Source: an uncultured Bacteroidota bacterium (lineage in GTDB: Bacteria > Bacteroidota > Bacteroidia > Bacteroidales > F082). From it: a stretch of 64,000 nt of DNA. A model generated the notes under the pieces. That model was not told the origin of the DNA, did no database searches, and saw only the letters and a list, made by a program, of their open reading frames with translations. Both the position numbers and the translations under genes were made by a program. The stretch lies in NCBI GenBank assembly GCA_903891085.1, contig CAITDJ010000004.1:1-64000 (forward strand). Reading direction: 5' to 3'. Of this stretch, positions 35,975 through 44,654 are shown piece after piece; within the stretch, counting starts at the first letter, position 1, and every line of letters begins with the position of its first letter.

Positions 35975-36030
35975 CGAAGATAGCCTCCCTATATTAAGAA
36001 AAGATTATCGTAATGTTATCATAATGTTAT
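35975..36030 (-). promoter_or_regulatory. Pho-box-like promoter P5
   Basis: On the reverse strand ATAAC (36030-36026), ATAAC (36019-36015), ATAAT (36008-36004) and TTAAT (35997-35993) at 11-bp spacing. A 10-bp gap and TATCTTCG (35982-35975) as -7 box follow. The leader to the ATG at 35956 would be only about a dozen bases. Confidence 0.68.
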
Positions 36031-36089
36031 CAAATCATAAAGTTTATTTAAATGATATAGATATCGCTTAACATTAACATAAGTAATAT

Positions 36090-37127
36090 CCTTAGTTCGA
36101 TATAAGCAAATAATTAAAAGAGAGTGAGTTGACAACTGACGGGACTAGTTTCGTACTAGATACTCGGTTTTTTAGGCAAGAAAGAATAGGCTAACAATCC
36201 AGAGATCTTGTTTGTTAAAAAGTTGGAGAAGCATCTGTGTCGAGAATGTTCAATCTGACAAAGATTCTCCAATTCATCGTTAACTGTCTCTATGATAGAT
36301 CGTTTACGAAGCATTATTTTGTCATACATCGACATGATTTGATTTTTCATATTGTTTCTGATCCCAGTAATAAGCTGAATACCATCAATGAAAAGGTTTT
36401 CAAATAACTTTTGAGAAATATAGCCTTTATCACCAAATAGTTTTCCGGCAATTTTCTTCAAAAAATTGGTGTCTTGTAAGGGTTGTCTATCATCTACTTT
36501 ACCAGGAGTAATTACAAAATCAATCATTTCCCCACGGTCATTAATAACTATATATAGTTTAAAACCGAAGAAATAGCCCATGGTTGATTTTCCTCTTTGC
36601 GCAATATCTTTGAATACTTTATGGTTAAAGATACGTTTGTTCTTGCAAACACTGATGGCAGTAAGATCTACAAATGAAATGCCTGTACTTTGGCCAAGTC
36701 GGATCGTTTTTAAAAACAGGGTCATTGGAAGTAATGCTTTTTGTTGAAGTTCAACAAATCTGTTATATAATACAGTTTCTGGAAAATAATCTTGAAGATA
36801 TTGCTGTACATAATTGATATATAAATGTTTAAGGTTTCTAAATCCACCAAGATGAAATGCAATCAAAATGGTGATAACTTCAGCATCATTGAGCTTTGAG
36901 GGCTTGTTTCTGTGCATTTTTGCGGTATCTTCTGCTATCTGATGTCCCTACCCAGTACATTATAAAATTCTTTGCAGAATTCATCTACCATACAGAAAAT
37001 TTCAACTAATTTTGATGTCTTAAACATAAGGATTGATTTTGTAAACGTTTGTAATTCAACACTATAAAGTTACAAAACAATCCTTAATGTTTTACATTTT
37101 TAGGTAATTTCTAATATCGAACTCAGG
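36090..37127 (-). mobile_element. IS982-family insertion sequence
   Basis: About 1.04 kb, bounded by imperfect inverted repeats: CCTTAGTTCGATAT at 36090-36103 and the reverse complement CCTGAGTTCGATAT at 37127-37114 (one mismatch). It carries an IS982-type DDE transposase with a 5' frameshift. I could not define a clear target duplication. It sits just upstream of P5. Confidence 0.75.
36156..37027 (-). pseudogene. IS982-family transposase, frameshifted near the 5' end
   Basis: The main frame (ATG 36917 to 36156, 253 aa) has IS982 features: LNDAEVITILIAFHLGGFRN, FVDLTAISVCKNKRIFNHKV, FGDKGYISQKLF and the final Glu in KRSIIETVNDEL, completing a DDE triad. It lacks the usual N-terminus. That part (MFKTSKLVEIFCMVDEFCKE) is found in another frame from ATG 37027 to a stop at 36935. 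The frames overlap at 36938-36947, so a single -1 shift would join them. Either a disabling indel or an unusual frameshift; the element is probably inactive. Confidence 0.75.
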
Positions 37128-37154
37128 TTAATAGTAGATTCGCTATCCCTGTGT

Positions 37155-38048
37155 TTATCCTAATTGAAATGAAACAAACGGACTAACGGCAGCGATCAAG
37201 ATCAGGAACATAAGGATTATGAGGATTGTTATTGATTGAGGAGAGGCGGTATCCGTTTTTGATAACATTACTTTCTCGTGAAAAAACCTATTTGTTATAA
37301 TAAATGGGATCATCAAGCTAAAACTTGCAACTGTAATCCCGAAATACCATTTATTCTGCAAAAAACTATACAAAATCAGGAAGATGACTGAGATCAGCAA
37401 GGGTAAAGTGAAAATAATTTGTAAATATCTGGAGCGTAACTGTGTACGATTTATCATTCGAGTGGAAGGAGCCGATTTAAGAAAGTGTTTTGCCCATATT
37501 TTGGAAGTTGAAATGAAGATTATGAACGGAATCAGTAAGAAAATTAATCTAATTATACCGGGAAACATAAATTGAATTACAACACCAAGTCCATCGTAAA
37601 TAAAAACTCCAGCCATAATTCCACCTATGAAGGAATTAATCAGAATAAAGCTAAGCCAATTTAGAAAAAGCCGTTCCTTATAAGTGTAAGAATGATTTTT
37701 TACTAATCGGCGCGAAAGGACCAGTCCTGCATATAAAAGAATTAAAGGTACACTTGTATAAATCATGAATAATTTTGATTCATTCCAATATTGCCAGTTC
37801 TTCGAAATATTGGTAATTGATAATGGATGCCATGTTGCTGGAATTTGAAAATAAATAAGTAATGCAGATGTGAAACTTACCCATAAAAATTGAACCAACA
37901 TTAATGAAACGATTAAACAGAACAGCGAATACAACAATAATGTCATTTCTTCCGGAAGTAACCTCCAACCCTTACCAGTTTCTCTTAATCGTTGAAAGTT
38001 CATGCTGATGTGCAAGCTTATTCTTCTTATATGTTTAGATCGGGTCAT
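37155..38048 (-). CDS. Multi-pass membrane protein of unknown function
   Basis: 297 residues with about seven hydrophobic helices (for example LLLYSLFCLIVSLMLVQFLW, FMIYTSVPLILLYAGLVL, IRLIFLLIPFIIFI, ITILIILMFLILIAAV). I recognise no family motif. The true start may be Met16 (38003), because the first 15 residues are very basic. It ends 28 bp from the IS end, so the insertion lies just downstream of it. Confidence 0.6.
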   Translation of the reverse strand: MTRSKHIRRISLHISMNFQRLRETGKGWRLLPEEMTLLLYSLFCLIVSLMLVQFLWVSFTSALLIYFQIPATWHPLSITNISKNWQYWNESKLFMIYTSVPLILLYAGLVLSRRLVKNHSYTYKERLFLNWLSFILINSFIGGIMAGVFIYDGLGVVIQFMFPGIIRLIFLLIPFIIFISTSKIWAKHFLKSAPSTRMINRTQLRSRYLQIIFTLPLLISVIFLILYSFLQNKWYFGITVASFSLMIPFIITNRFFHEKVMLSKTDTASPQSITILIILMFLILIAAVSPFVSFQLG

Positions 38049-38074
38049 AGAAATAAGTTACAGTTGCTTTTTTG

Positions 38075-38082
38075 CAAAATTA
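38075..38082 (-). promoter_or_regulatory. -7 box of the membrane protein gene
   Basis: TAATTTTG on the reverse strand matches TAnnTTTG exactly, 27 bp before the ATG at 38048. No 11-bp core array accompanies it, so it looks like a housekeeping promoter. Confidence 0.45.
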
Positions 38083-38381
38083 TAAAACGTTTCAACAAAT
38101 ACTTTTTGTTAACAATATGATAATGCATATATTAATTGAATCATCCCATATTCATTTTTTGGCACCTGAAAAACTCTCTTTAGTTTCATTTAATGGTATA
38201 ATTCAGTCAAATATATCAGTGTAAAGCTAAATATAAAAGCTAATTGTATTTACTTATCCTATTGTAAACTAAGTGATGATACATAATATTAAAATCAAAT
38301 TAAAAACAAATAAATATAAAGTAAAAATCAAATAAAAAGCAAGTTTGGCGTTTGTTTCAGCTTGATTTGCCCGCATTCAAT

Positions 38382-38470
38382 TTAATATTTAGGTAACATT
38401 CAGTTAACATATATATAACATTTATATAACAATTATTTGAATTACCCATCTGGGTGAGGATATACCTTTG
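38382..38470 (+). promoter_or_regulatory. Pho-box-like promoter P6 (five cores)
   Basis: Five cores exactly 11 bp apart: TTAAT 38382, GTAAC 38393, TTAAC 38404, ATAAC 38415, ATAAC 38426. The -7 box TACCTTTG is at 38463-38470, 32 bp after the last core, i.e. 22 bp (two helical turns) further than in the other promoters. The rest of the 517-bp spacer is AT-rich without other signals. Confidence 0.65.
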
Positions 38471-38565
38471 TGCTTCTTTTGATTCTTTTTTATGATATCT
38501 GAAACCACGCTTTCTAAACTCCCGAAAACTGGGCATTTATTCTTTTTGTCAAACCGGAATTCTGT

Positions 38566-41448
38566 ATGACAAAGGTCCTGTTGTTTTTAGCTGTCTTATT
38601 GCCACTTTCACTCTTATCCGGAAACGGTTCTCTAAGTGGAATAGTAACAAGTAAATCAAATGGTGAAACCATGCCTGGGGTCAACGTTCTTATTCTTGGT
38701 ACAACCATCGGCGCTTCAACTGATCTAGATGGAAGATATTTGATCAATTATATTCCTGAGGGAACTTATACGCTGGTTGCGAGTTTCATATCCTACAATC
38801 CAGATACAATCCAGAATATCAAGATTGAAAAAGGAAAGACAAAGATATTGGATATTGAAATGGATGAAGTAAGCTTCACCCTTGAGGGAGTTACGGTTGT
38901 TGCCCGAAAGCAAACCAATACAGAAATTTCGATGATCAGCACGATCAAGCAAAGCAGCCTTATAATTAATGGTGTGAGTGCAATGCAAATATCAAAAAGT
39001 CAGGATAAAGATGCTTCTGAAGTGATTAAAAGGGTTCCGGGTGTTACCATCATGGATGATCGTTTTGTTTATGTGCGAGGTCTGGCTGAACGATATAATT
39101 CAGTATGGATCAACGGGACATCCAGTCCGAGTACAGAATCTGACCAGAGAGCATTCTCCTTTGATGTTATCCCCAGTAATATGATCGACAACCTGCTGGT
39201 TTATAAAACCCCTGCTCCTGAATTACCTTCTGATTTTGCCGGAGCTACGATTCAAATACATACAAAAAATGTAACAGAAGAGAATAGTCTGAGTGCTTCC
39301 TATCAGGCCGGACTCATCGGTGGAACAACCTTCAAGGATTTTTACAAATATCAGGGTGGAAAAACTGACTTTCTTGGATTAGATGATGGCACCCGTAAAC
39401 TTCCGGATATTGTACCTACAACGGAAGAAATGTTTGTTCTTCAGGATTTTAGGGATGGAACACCACAGGAAGTTATCGATAGCAGAAAAGCAGAACTGAC
39501 TAAAATAGCACATGCTTTTAACGAAACATCTACTGCTCAAAAGCAAACAGCTCCAATTGATAATAAGTTGTCGATTGATTTTTCTTTCTTCAAACCTATC
39601 AAAAACGTCAAAATAAGCAATATAACCTCACTCCATTATAAAATTGCCTCATTCACTGATCAAACTGAAAGGGCGACATTTGAGGTTTATGATACAATAA
39701 ATGACACCAGCATTTATGTCTATCATTTTAAAGATGATATTTATCGCCAAAGTATTCAATGGGGAGGCTTGCACAACTGGTCATTTTCAACCAAAAATTC
39801 CGTTATTGAGTTTCGTAACCTCTTTAACCAGATTGGAACCACAAAAACAACCTTCAGAAATGGTATAGATTATTACAGAGATGCGAATAAAGTTCAGGCG
39901 TATGAACTGGCGTATACCTCGCGTACCCTTTATTCGGGTCAGGTGAGTGGCGATCACAAACTTGCCGGTGATAAACTTACAATAGGCTGGATTGCAGGAT
40001 ATAATTACGGTTCAAAGATGGAACCTGATAACAGGCGCATTTATACAGTTTCAACAAGGGTTTTAGGTGAAAACGACGAATATGAGTACACTCCATATAA
40101 ATTCGATTATGCTTCAACAGTGAATACCGAATCTAATGGCAGAATTTTCACTGAAACCAAAGAAAACATTTACACAATAAGTACGAATGCAGAGTATAAA
40201 TTTTTACTTGGGAACTGGCAACCTTCCATAAAGGCCGGCTTTTATTACGAAGACAAAAACAGGGATTTTGACATAAGAACCTTTGGAACTGCCAAAGCAG
40301 TTATTCAATCTAACTTTAATAATGGCATACTCTATCAACCTTTGGATAGTGTTTATGCAGACACAAACTACAACTATATAAATGGTGTTAAACTCGAAGA
40401 AAACACATCGCCCGAATATTCTTATCAGGCAAGTTCGAAACTTGCTGCAGCATACCTTGGACTAAAAATTCCTATTGCCAGTGTCTTTTCTCTCTATGGA
40501 GGCTTCAGGCTTGAAAAATTCGACCGGGTTTTAGGAGGATTTCAATCAAAAGAATCTTTAGATCCTGATATCGTCCTTGATACATTGAATATTTACCCAT
40601 CAGTAATCCTGAACTATAATATATCTAATGCAAGTGTTTTCAGGTTATCCTATGGATCAACTGTTAACCGTCCTGAGTATAGGGAAATAGCCCCTTATGC
40701 ATTTTACGATTTTGAACAGTCGGCGACTGTTTATGGTAATCCTGACCTGAAAGACAGCTATGTCCAAAACATTGATTTTCGATATGAGTATTATCCTACA
40801 CCTGTCGATTTTATTACCATTGGTGCATTTTACAAGAAATTTAAAGACCCCATCGAATTAAACCTGTTTCCGGCCTCAAACGGATGGGATTTCGTAGCAG
40901 TGAATTCAATCAGCGCTGAATTAAAAGGACTTGAGTTAGAAATAAGGAAGTCATTTTCATCTTTGAATGGCGGTAATGGTTTTACAAATTTCGTTAAAAA
41001 TATGGCTATAACCTTCAATGGGGCTTATATAGATGGTGTTGTCACAAAAGAGGACGATTATGTAAGAGATAAAAAACGTGCCTTGTACGGGCAATCACCC
41101 TATATCATTAATGTAGGCCTTTATTATCAGGATGAAACTAAAGGCTGGTCAGGGAGTTTGCTTTACAACCTGATTGGACCTCGCATTGTAATTGTTGGTA
41201 CGCCAACGATTCCAAATGTTTATGAATTATCAAGGTCTTTACTTGATTTCACTGTATCGAAAAAATTGGGTAACCATACAACTTTAAAATTCGGCGCGAA
41301 GAATTTACTTGATGCACCTGTCGTTTATCGGCAAACATTCAAGGTAGTTCTTGAAGGTCAAACGAATGAAGTCGAAAGACTTCAGGATATTCGCAGTTAT
41401 ACTCCTGGCCGATCATATTATTTAACATTCAGTTACACATTTTATTAA
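38566..41448 (+). CDS. TonB-dependent receptor with regulatory domain
   Basis: 960 residues; signal peptide ending LLSGNG. N-terminal regulatory domain (GVNVLILGTTIGASTDLDGR), plug with VIKRVPGVTIMDDRFVYVRG, LAERYNSVWINGTSSPSTES and the P-x-LPSDFAGATIQI motif, then a barrel ending RSYYLTFSYTFY. It is a paralogue of the receptor at 31957, with no SusD partner. The gene for a seven-repeat T9SS protein starts 12 bp downstream, so the two form one operon behind P6. Confidence 0.9.
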   Translation: MTKVLLFLAVLLPLSLLSGNGSLSGIVTSKSNGETMPGVNVLILGTTIGASTDLDGRYLINYIPEGTYTLVASFISYNPDTIQNIKIEKGKTKILDIEMDEVSFTLEGVTVVARKQTNTEISMISTIKQSSLIINGVSAMQISKSQDKDASEVIKRVPGVTIMDDRFVYVRGLAERYNSVWINGTSSPSTESDQRAFSFDVIPSNMIDNLLVYKTPAPELPSDFAGATIQIHTKNVTEENSLSASYQAGLIGGTTFKDFYKYQGGKTDFLGLDDGTRKLPDIVPTTEEMFVLQDFRDGTPQEVIDSRKAELTKIAHAFNETSTAQKQTAPIDNKLSIDFSFFKPIKNVKISNITSLHYKIASFTDQTERATFEVYDTINDTSIYVYHFKDDIYRQSIQWGGLHNWSFSTKNSVIEFRNLFNQIGTTKTTFRNGIDYYRDANKVQAYELAYTSRTLYSGQVSGDHKLAGDKLTIGWIAGYNYGSKMEPDNRRIYTVSTRVLGENDEYEYTPYKFDYASTVNTESNGRIFTETKENIYTISTNAEYKFLLGNWQPSIKAGFYYEDKNRDFDIRTFGTAKAVIQSNFNNGILYQPLDSVYADTNYNYINGVKLEENTSPEYSYQASSKLAAAYLGLKIPIASVFSLYGGFRLEKFDRVLGGFQSKESLDPDIVLDTLNIYPSVILNYNISNASVFRLSYGSTVNRPEYREIAPYAFYDFEQSATVYGNPDLKDSYVQNIDFRYEYYPTPVDFITIGAFYKKFKDPIELNLFPASNGWDFVAVNSISAELKGLELEIRKSFSSLNGGNGFTNFVKNMAITFNGAYIDGVVTKEDDYVRDKKRALYGQSPYIINVGLYYQDETKGWSGSLLYNLIGPRIVIVGTPTIPNVYELSRSLLDFTVSKKLGNHTTLKFGAKNLLDAPVVYRQTFKVVLEGQTNEVERLQDIRSYTPGRSYYLTFSYTFY

Positions 41449-41460
41449 ACCAAGAATAAC

Positions 41461-44400
41461 ATGACAAAAAAAATACTCATCAGCACATTTTTAATGATGA
41501 TATTGGGTTTCAGCATCGCAAAGGCTGATATTATTATTCAAACAACACACGTTGCTTACACTCCCGGTACCGAATTTACAATTCCACTCATTATATATGG
41601 AGCTAGTGAAGAAGGTACCCCGCTTAGTGCAATGAACATTGTTTTCACTTTTGATACAACTGCTGTTGAATTTGTGCAGTTTTTGAATTTTAATCCACTT
41701 GTACCACAAAACCAATGGTTCTCATCAGGTAATAATATTAACGGTACTGTAGCTGCAAACTGGATTGAACCTAACCTGTCAGTAGTCGCTATACCTGATG
41801 GTTCAGCCTTATACAATGTAAAGTTTATAGCAAAACCAGGGGCAACAGATTTTACGTTCATTACAATTGAATTTCTCGATGCTAACTACAATGAAATTCC
41901 TGCAACCACTGAAAATGGCTCGTATGCTTCTATCCAGCAAGTTGTTTTTCAGGTTAATATGCGCGATCAGACCGTAAGCCCGAATGGAATCCATTTGGCT
42001 GGTACTTTCAACGACTGGTCTACAACATCTACATTAATGACAACTACAGAAGGATCTGATATTTATACCATTACGTTGCCGTTAATAACAGATAGCGCTT
42101 ATTATTATCGCTTTGTCAATGGAAATAGCAGCAACGATTACGAAACAGTTCCAGCCGAATGCGGAACCCAGGCGAATGGTGCTTATAGCAGAACCATTCT
42201 CAACAATGGCAATGATTCAACCTTGCTGGATGTTTGCTTTTCGAGTTGTAATGTTTGTCCACTGATGCCTGTGGTAACTTTTCAGGTAGATATGCGCGAT
42301 CAAACGGTTGACCCGGGCGGAGTTCATTTAGCAGGTTCGTTCAACAACTGGTCAACCACTGCTACCCCAATGACACTTATTTCATCAACCGTGTATGCTG
42401 TAGAATTGACCTTGGCCGCAAATGAAACATACACATACAAATTCGTCAACGGAAATACAGAAACCGGTAATGAAATTGTACCCACCGAATGTGGTGTTCA
42501 ATCAGGTAATGTTTATAACAGATTTGTAGAACTGAATGAAGATAATATTCTTCTTCCGGTTGTTTGTTTCTCGTCCTGCAGCGCATGTCCAACTCAAGCT
42601 CAGATTACTTTCCGTGTTGATATGAACCTTGAGACAATTGATCCGAGCGGAGTACATTTAGCAGGTTCGTTCAACAACTGGTCAACCACAGCTACCCCGA
42701 TGACACTTATTTCATCAACTATGTATGCTGTTGAACTTACCCTGGCCGCTAATGAAACTTATACTTACAAATTCGTCAACGGAAATACAGAAACCGGTAA
42801 TGAAATTGTGCCCGCCGAATGTGGTGTTCAATCAGGTAATGTTTATAACAGATTTGTACAGGTGAATGAAGATAATATTGTTCTTCCGGTTGTTTGTTTC
42901 TCTTATTGCAACGCATGTCCGGCGGAATCTCAGATTACTTTCCGTGTTGATATGAACCTTGAAACAATTGATCCGGACGGAGTTCATATTGCAGGTAATT
43001 TTAACAACTGGAGCACATCAGCAAATCCAATGAATAACCTTGGTGCTGGTATCTATGGTGTTACAATTCCTTCCATTTTCGGAAATGAAATTGAATATCG
43101 CTTTGTAAATGGAAATACATCAGATGGTTTTGAAACTGTTCCGGGCGAATGTGGTGTTCCGGATGGTAATGAAATATATAACCGCTTTTTATCAACGCCG
43201 GAAAACGACAGCACATTATCCATTGTTTGTTTCAGCCGTTGCACACTTTGCCCACCAACGCATGAGGTCACCTTTAGTGTTGATATGTCCCAACAAACGG
43301 TCAGCCCTGACGGCGTGCATCTTGCGGGTTCATTTAATGACTTTGATCCTGCCTCATTATTGATGCTTAATCAGGGCAATAGCGTGTATGTAGTTACAAT
43401 CGAACTCATTGAAGATGAATTTATCACCTACCGTTTTGTGAATGGAGCAGATGCTTCCGGTTTTGAAACAGTTCCTGTTTCATGCGGAACCAATGATGGA
43501 TCAGGCACATATAACAGATCATTCACAGTGGTTGACAATAATACTACCCTGGATCAGGTTTGCTTTGGCGAATGTGAGGATTGTGTTCAGCCACCCGGAC
43601 AGACCGATGTAACATTTATTGTGGATATGAACCTCGAGTCAGTTTCAACAGATGGTGTTTTTTTAGCCGGAACCTTTAATAATTGGAGCACCACCGCAAA
43701 CCAGATGAATCACATTGGCGATAATATATATTCCATTACCCTCACACTCAGTGAAGGAGATGTACATCAATATCGTTTTGTAAATGGCAATTCAAGTGAA
43801 GGGTATGAAACTGTACCCGCCTCTTGTGGTTTTTCAGGTACTTCAGGCGGCCTTGAAAGACGAATTATTGTACCTGTTGATGATACAACGTTGATGAATG
43901 TCTGCTTTTCGTCCTGTTCAAATTGTATTTCATATCAGCTTACAGTGAGTGTTGATATGATGAATGAAGTTATTGACCCAGCAGGAGTGCATCTGGCAGG
44001 TAATTTCAATAACTGGAATCCGAACGCTACAGAAATGGTTAGTGTAGGATCAACAGTGTATGAAGCAGTGATTCAGGTTTATGAGGGAGATTCATTGATA
44101 TACCGCTTTGTAAATGGAAATGAGTCCGTGAACATGGAAACGGTTCCATTAGAATGTGGATGGTTATACAATGGAACAGATTACGCCCGTATCGTTATTC
44201 CTGCAATGGATATGGAGGTTGATACGGTTTGTTTCTCAAGGTGTATTGGTTGCATTGTAGGACTTGAAGAAATCACACAATCAGTGATTTTTGGAGATAT
44301 GTTCCCAAATCCGTCAGCAATTTCTGTCACATTCCCAATCACAATCCATGAAACTGTAGATGTGACATTTGTTGTAATTGATATTTTAGGAAATCCACTC

Positions 44401-44550
44401 CAAACAAATTTCTATACATTATCAGAAGGTTATCAGGAAGTTAAATTAGATGTACAAAATCTTTCCGGAGGAGTCTATTTTATTCAATATTTGATTAAAG
44501 GTGATCAAACATTCGAACAATCAACATGTAAGTTACTTATTAGCAGATAA
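41461..44550 (+). CDS. T9SS-exported protein: cohesin-like domain plus seven CBM48/AMPK-like repeats
   Basis: 1029 residues with signal peptide ending SIAKA. Residues about 22-155 resemble a cohesin domain (TPGTEFTIPLIIYGA, AMNIVFTFDTTAVEF, ends LDANYNEIP..ENGS). Then seven repeats of about 110 aa start near residues 160, 272, 382, 492, 602, 717 and 829 (VDMRDQTVDPGGVHLAGSFN, W, YRFVNGN, ETVP.ECG, VCFSSC..C), each with four conserved Cys. The fold matches carbohydrate-binding E-set/CBM48-type domains, which also bind other ligands. The last ~75 residues (FPNPSAIS, LSGGVYFIQY) form a type A T9SS sorting tail. It is probably displayed on the cell surface. Confidence 0.82.
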   Translation: MTKKILISTFLMMILGFSIAKADIIIQTTHVAYTPGTEFTIPLIIYGASEEGTPLSAMNIVFTFDTTAVEFVQFLNFNPLVPQNQWFSSGNNINGTVAANWIEPNLSVVAIPDGSALYNVKFIAKPGATDFTFITIEFLDANYNEIPATTENGSYASIQQVVFQVNMRDQTVSPNGIHLAGTFNDWSTTSTLMTTTEGSDIYTITLPLITDSAYYYRFVNGNSSNDYETVPAECGTQANGAYSRTILNNGNDSTLLDVCFSSCNVCPLMPVVTFQVDMRDQTVDPGGVHLAGSFNNWSTTATPMTLISSTVYAVELTLAANETYTYKFVNGNTETGNEIVPTECGVQSGNVYNRFVELNEDNILLPVVCFSSCSACPTQAQITFRVDMNLETIDPSGVHLAGSFNNWSTTATPMTLISSTMYAVELTLAANETYTYKFVNGNTETGNEIVPAECGVQSGNVYNRFVQVNEDNIVLPVVCFSYCNACPAESQITFRVDMNLETIDPDGVHIAGNFNNWSTSANPMNNLGAGIYGVTIPSIFGNEIEYRFVNGNTSDGFETVPGECGVPDGNEIYNRFLSTPENDSTLSIVCFSRCTLCPPTHEVTFSVDMSQQTVSPDGVHLAGSFNDFDPASLLMLNQGNSVYVVTIELIEDEFITYRFVNGADASGFETVPVSCGTNDGSGTYNRSFTVVDNNTTLDQVCFGECEDCVQPPGQTDVTFIVDMNLESVSTDGVFLAGTFNNWSTTANQMNHIGDNIYSITLTLSEGDVHQYRFVNGNSSEGYETVPASCGFSGTSGGLERRIIVPVDDTTLMNVCFSSCSNCISYQLTVSVDMMNEVIDPAGVHLAGNFNNWNPNATEMVSVGSTVYEAVIQVYEGDSLIYRFVNGNESVNMETVPLECGWLYNGTDYARIVIPAMDMEVDTVCFSRCIGCIVGLEEITQSVIFGDMFPNPSAISVTFPITIHETVDVTFVVIDILGNPLQTNFYTLSEGYQEVKLDVQNLSGGVYFIQYLIKGDQTFEQSTCKLLISR
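42290..42950 (+). repeat. Near-identical 330-bp internal repeats
   Basis: The second and third CBM-like modules repeat at 330 bp (e.g. GGTTCGTTCAACAACTGGTC at 42334 and 42664), with only scattered differences over ~270 bp. The fourth module shares the beginning and diverges afterwards. This indicates recent tandem duplication and possible copy-number variation or assembly collapse. Confidence 0.75.
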
Positions 44551-44589
44551 ATACAAATATGTATTAAATAATCATTATCAATACCTCAC

Positions 44590-44634
44590 TTAATCCTTTA
44601 GTAATTTTCAGATAATATCCACTTAATAATTTTG
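44590..44634 (+). promoter_or_regulatory. Pho-box-like promoter P7 (dockerin/cohesin operon)
   Basis: TTAAT 44590, GTAAT 44601, ATAAT 44612 and TTAAT 44623, exactly 11 bp apart, with a further ATAAT at 44568. The perfect -7 box TAATTTTG (44627-44634) starts 10 bp after the third core; the fourth overlaps it. The leader to ATG 44655 is about 14 nt. Confidence 0.7.
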
Positions 44635-44654
44635 CCAAACACAAAAAAAAAATT

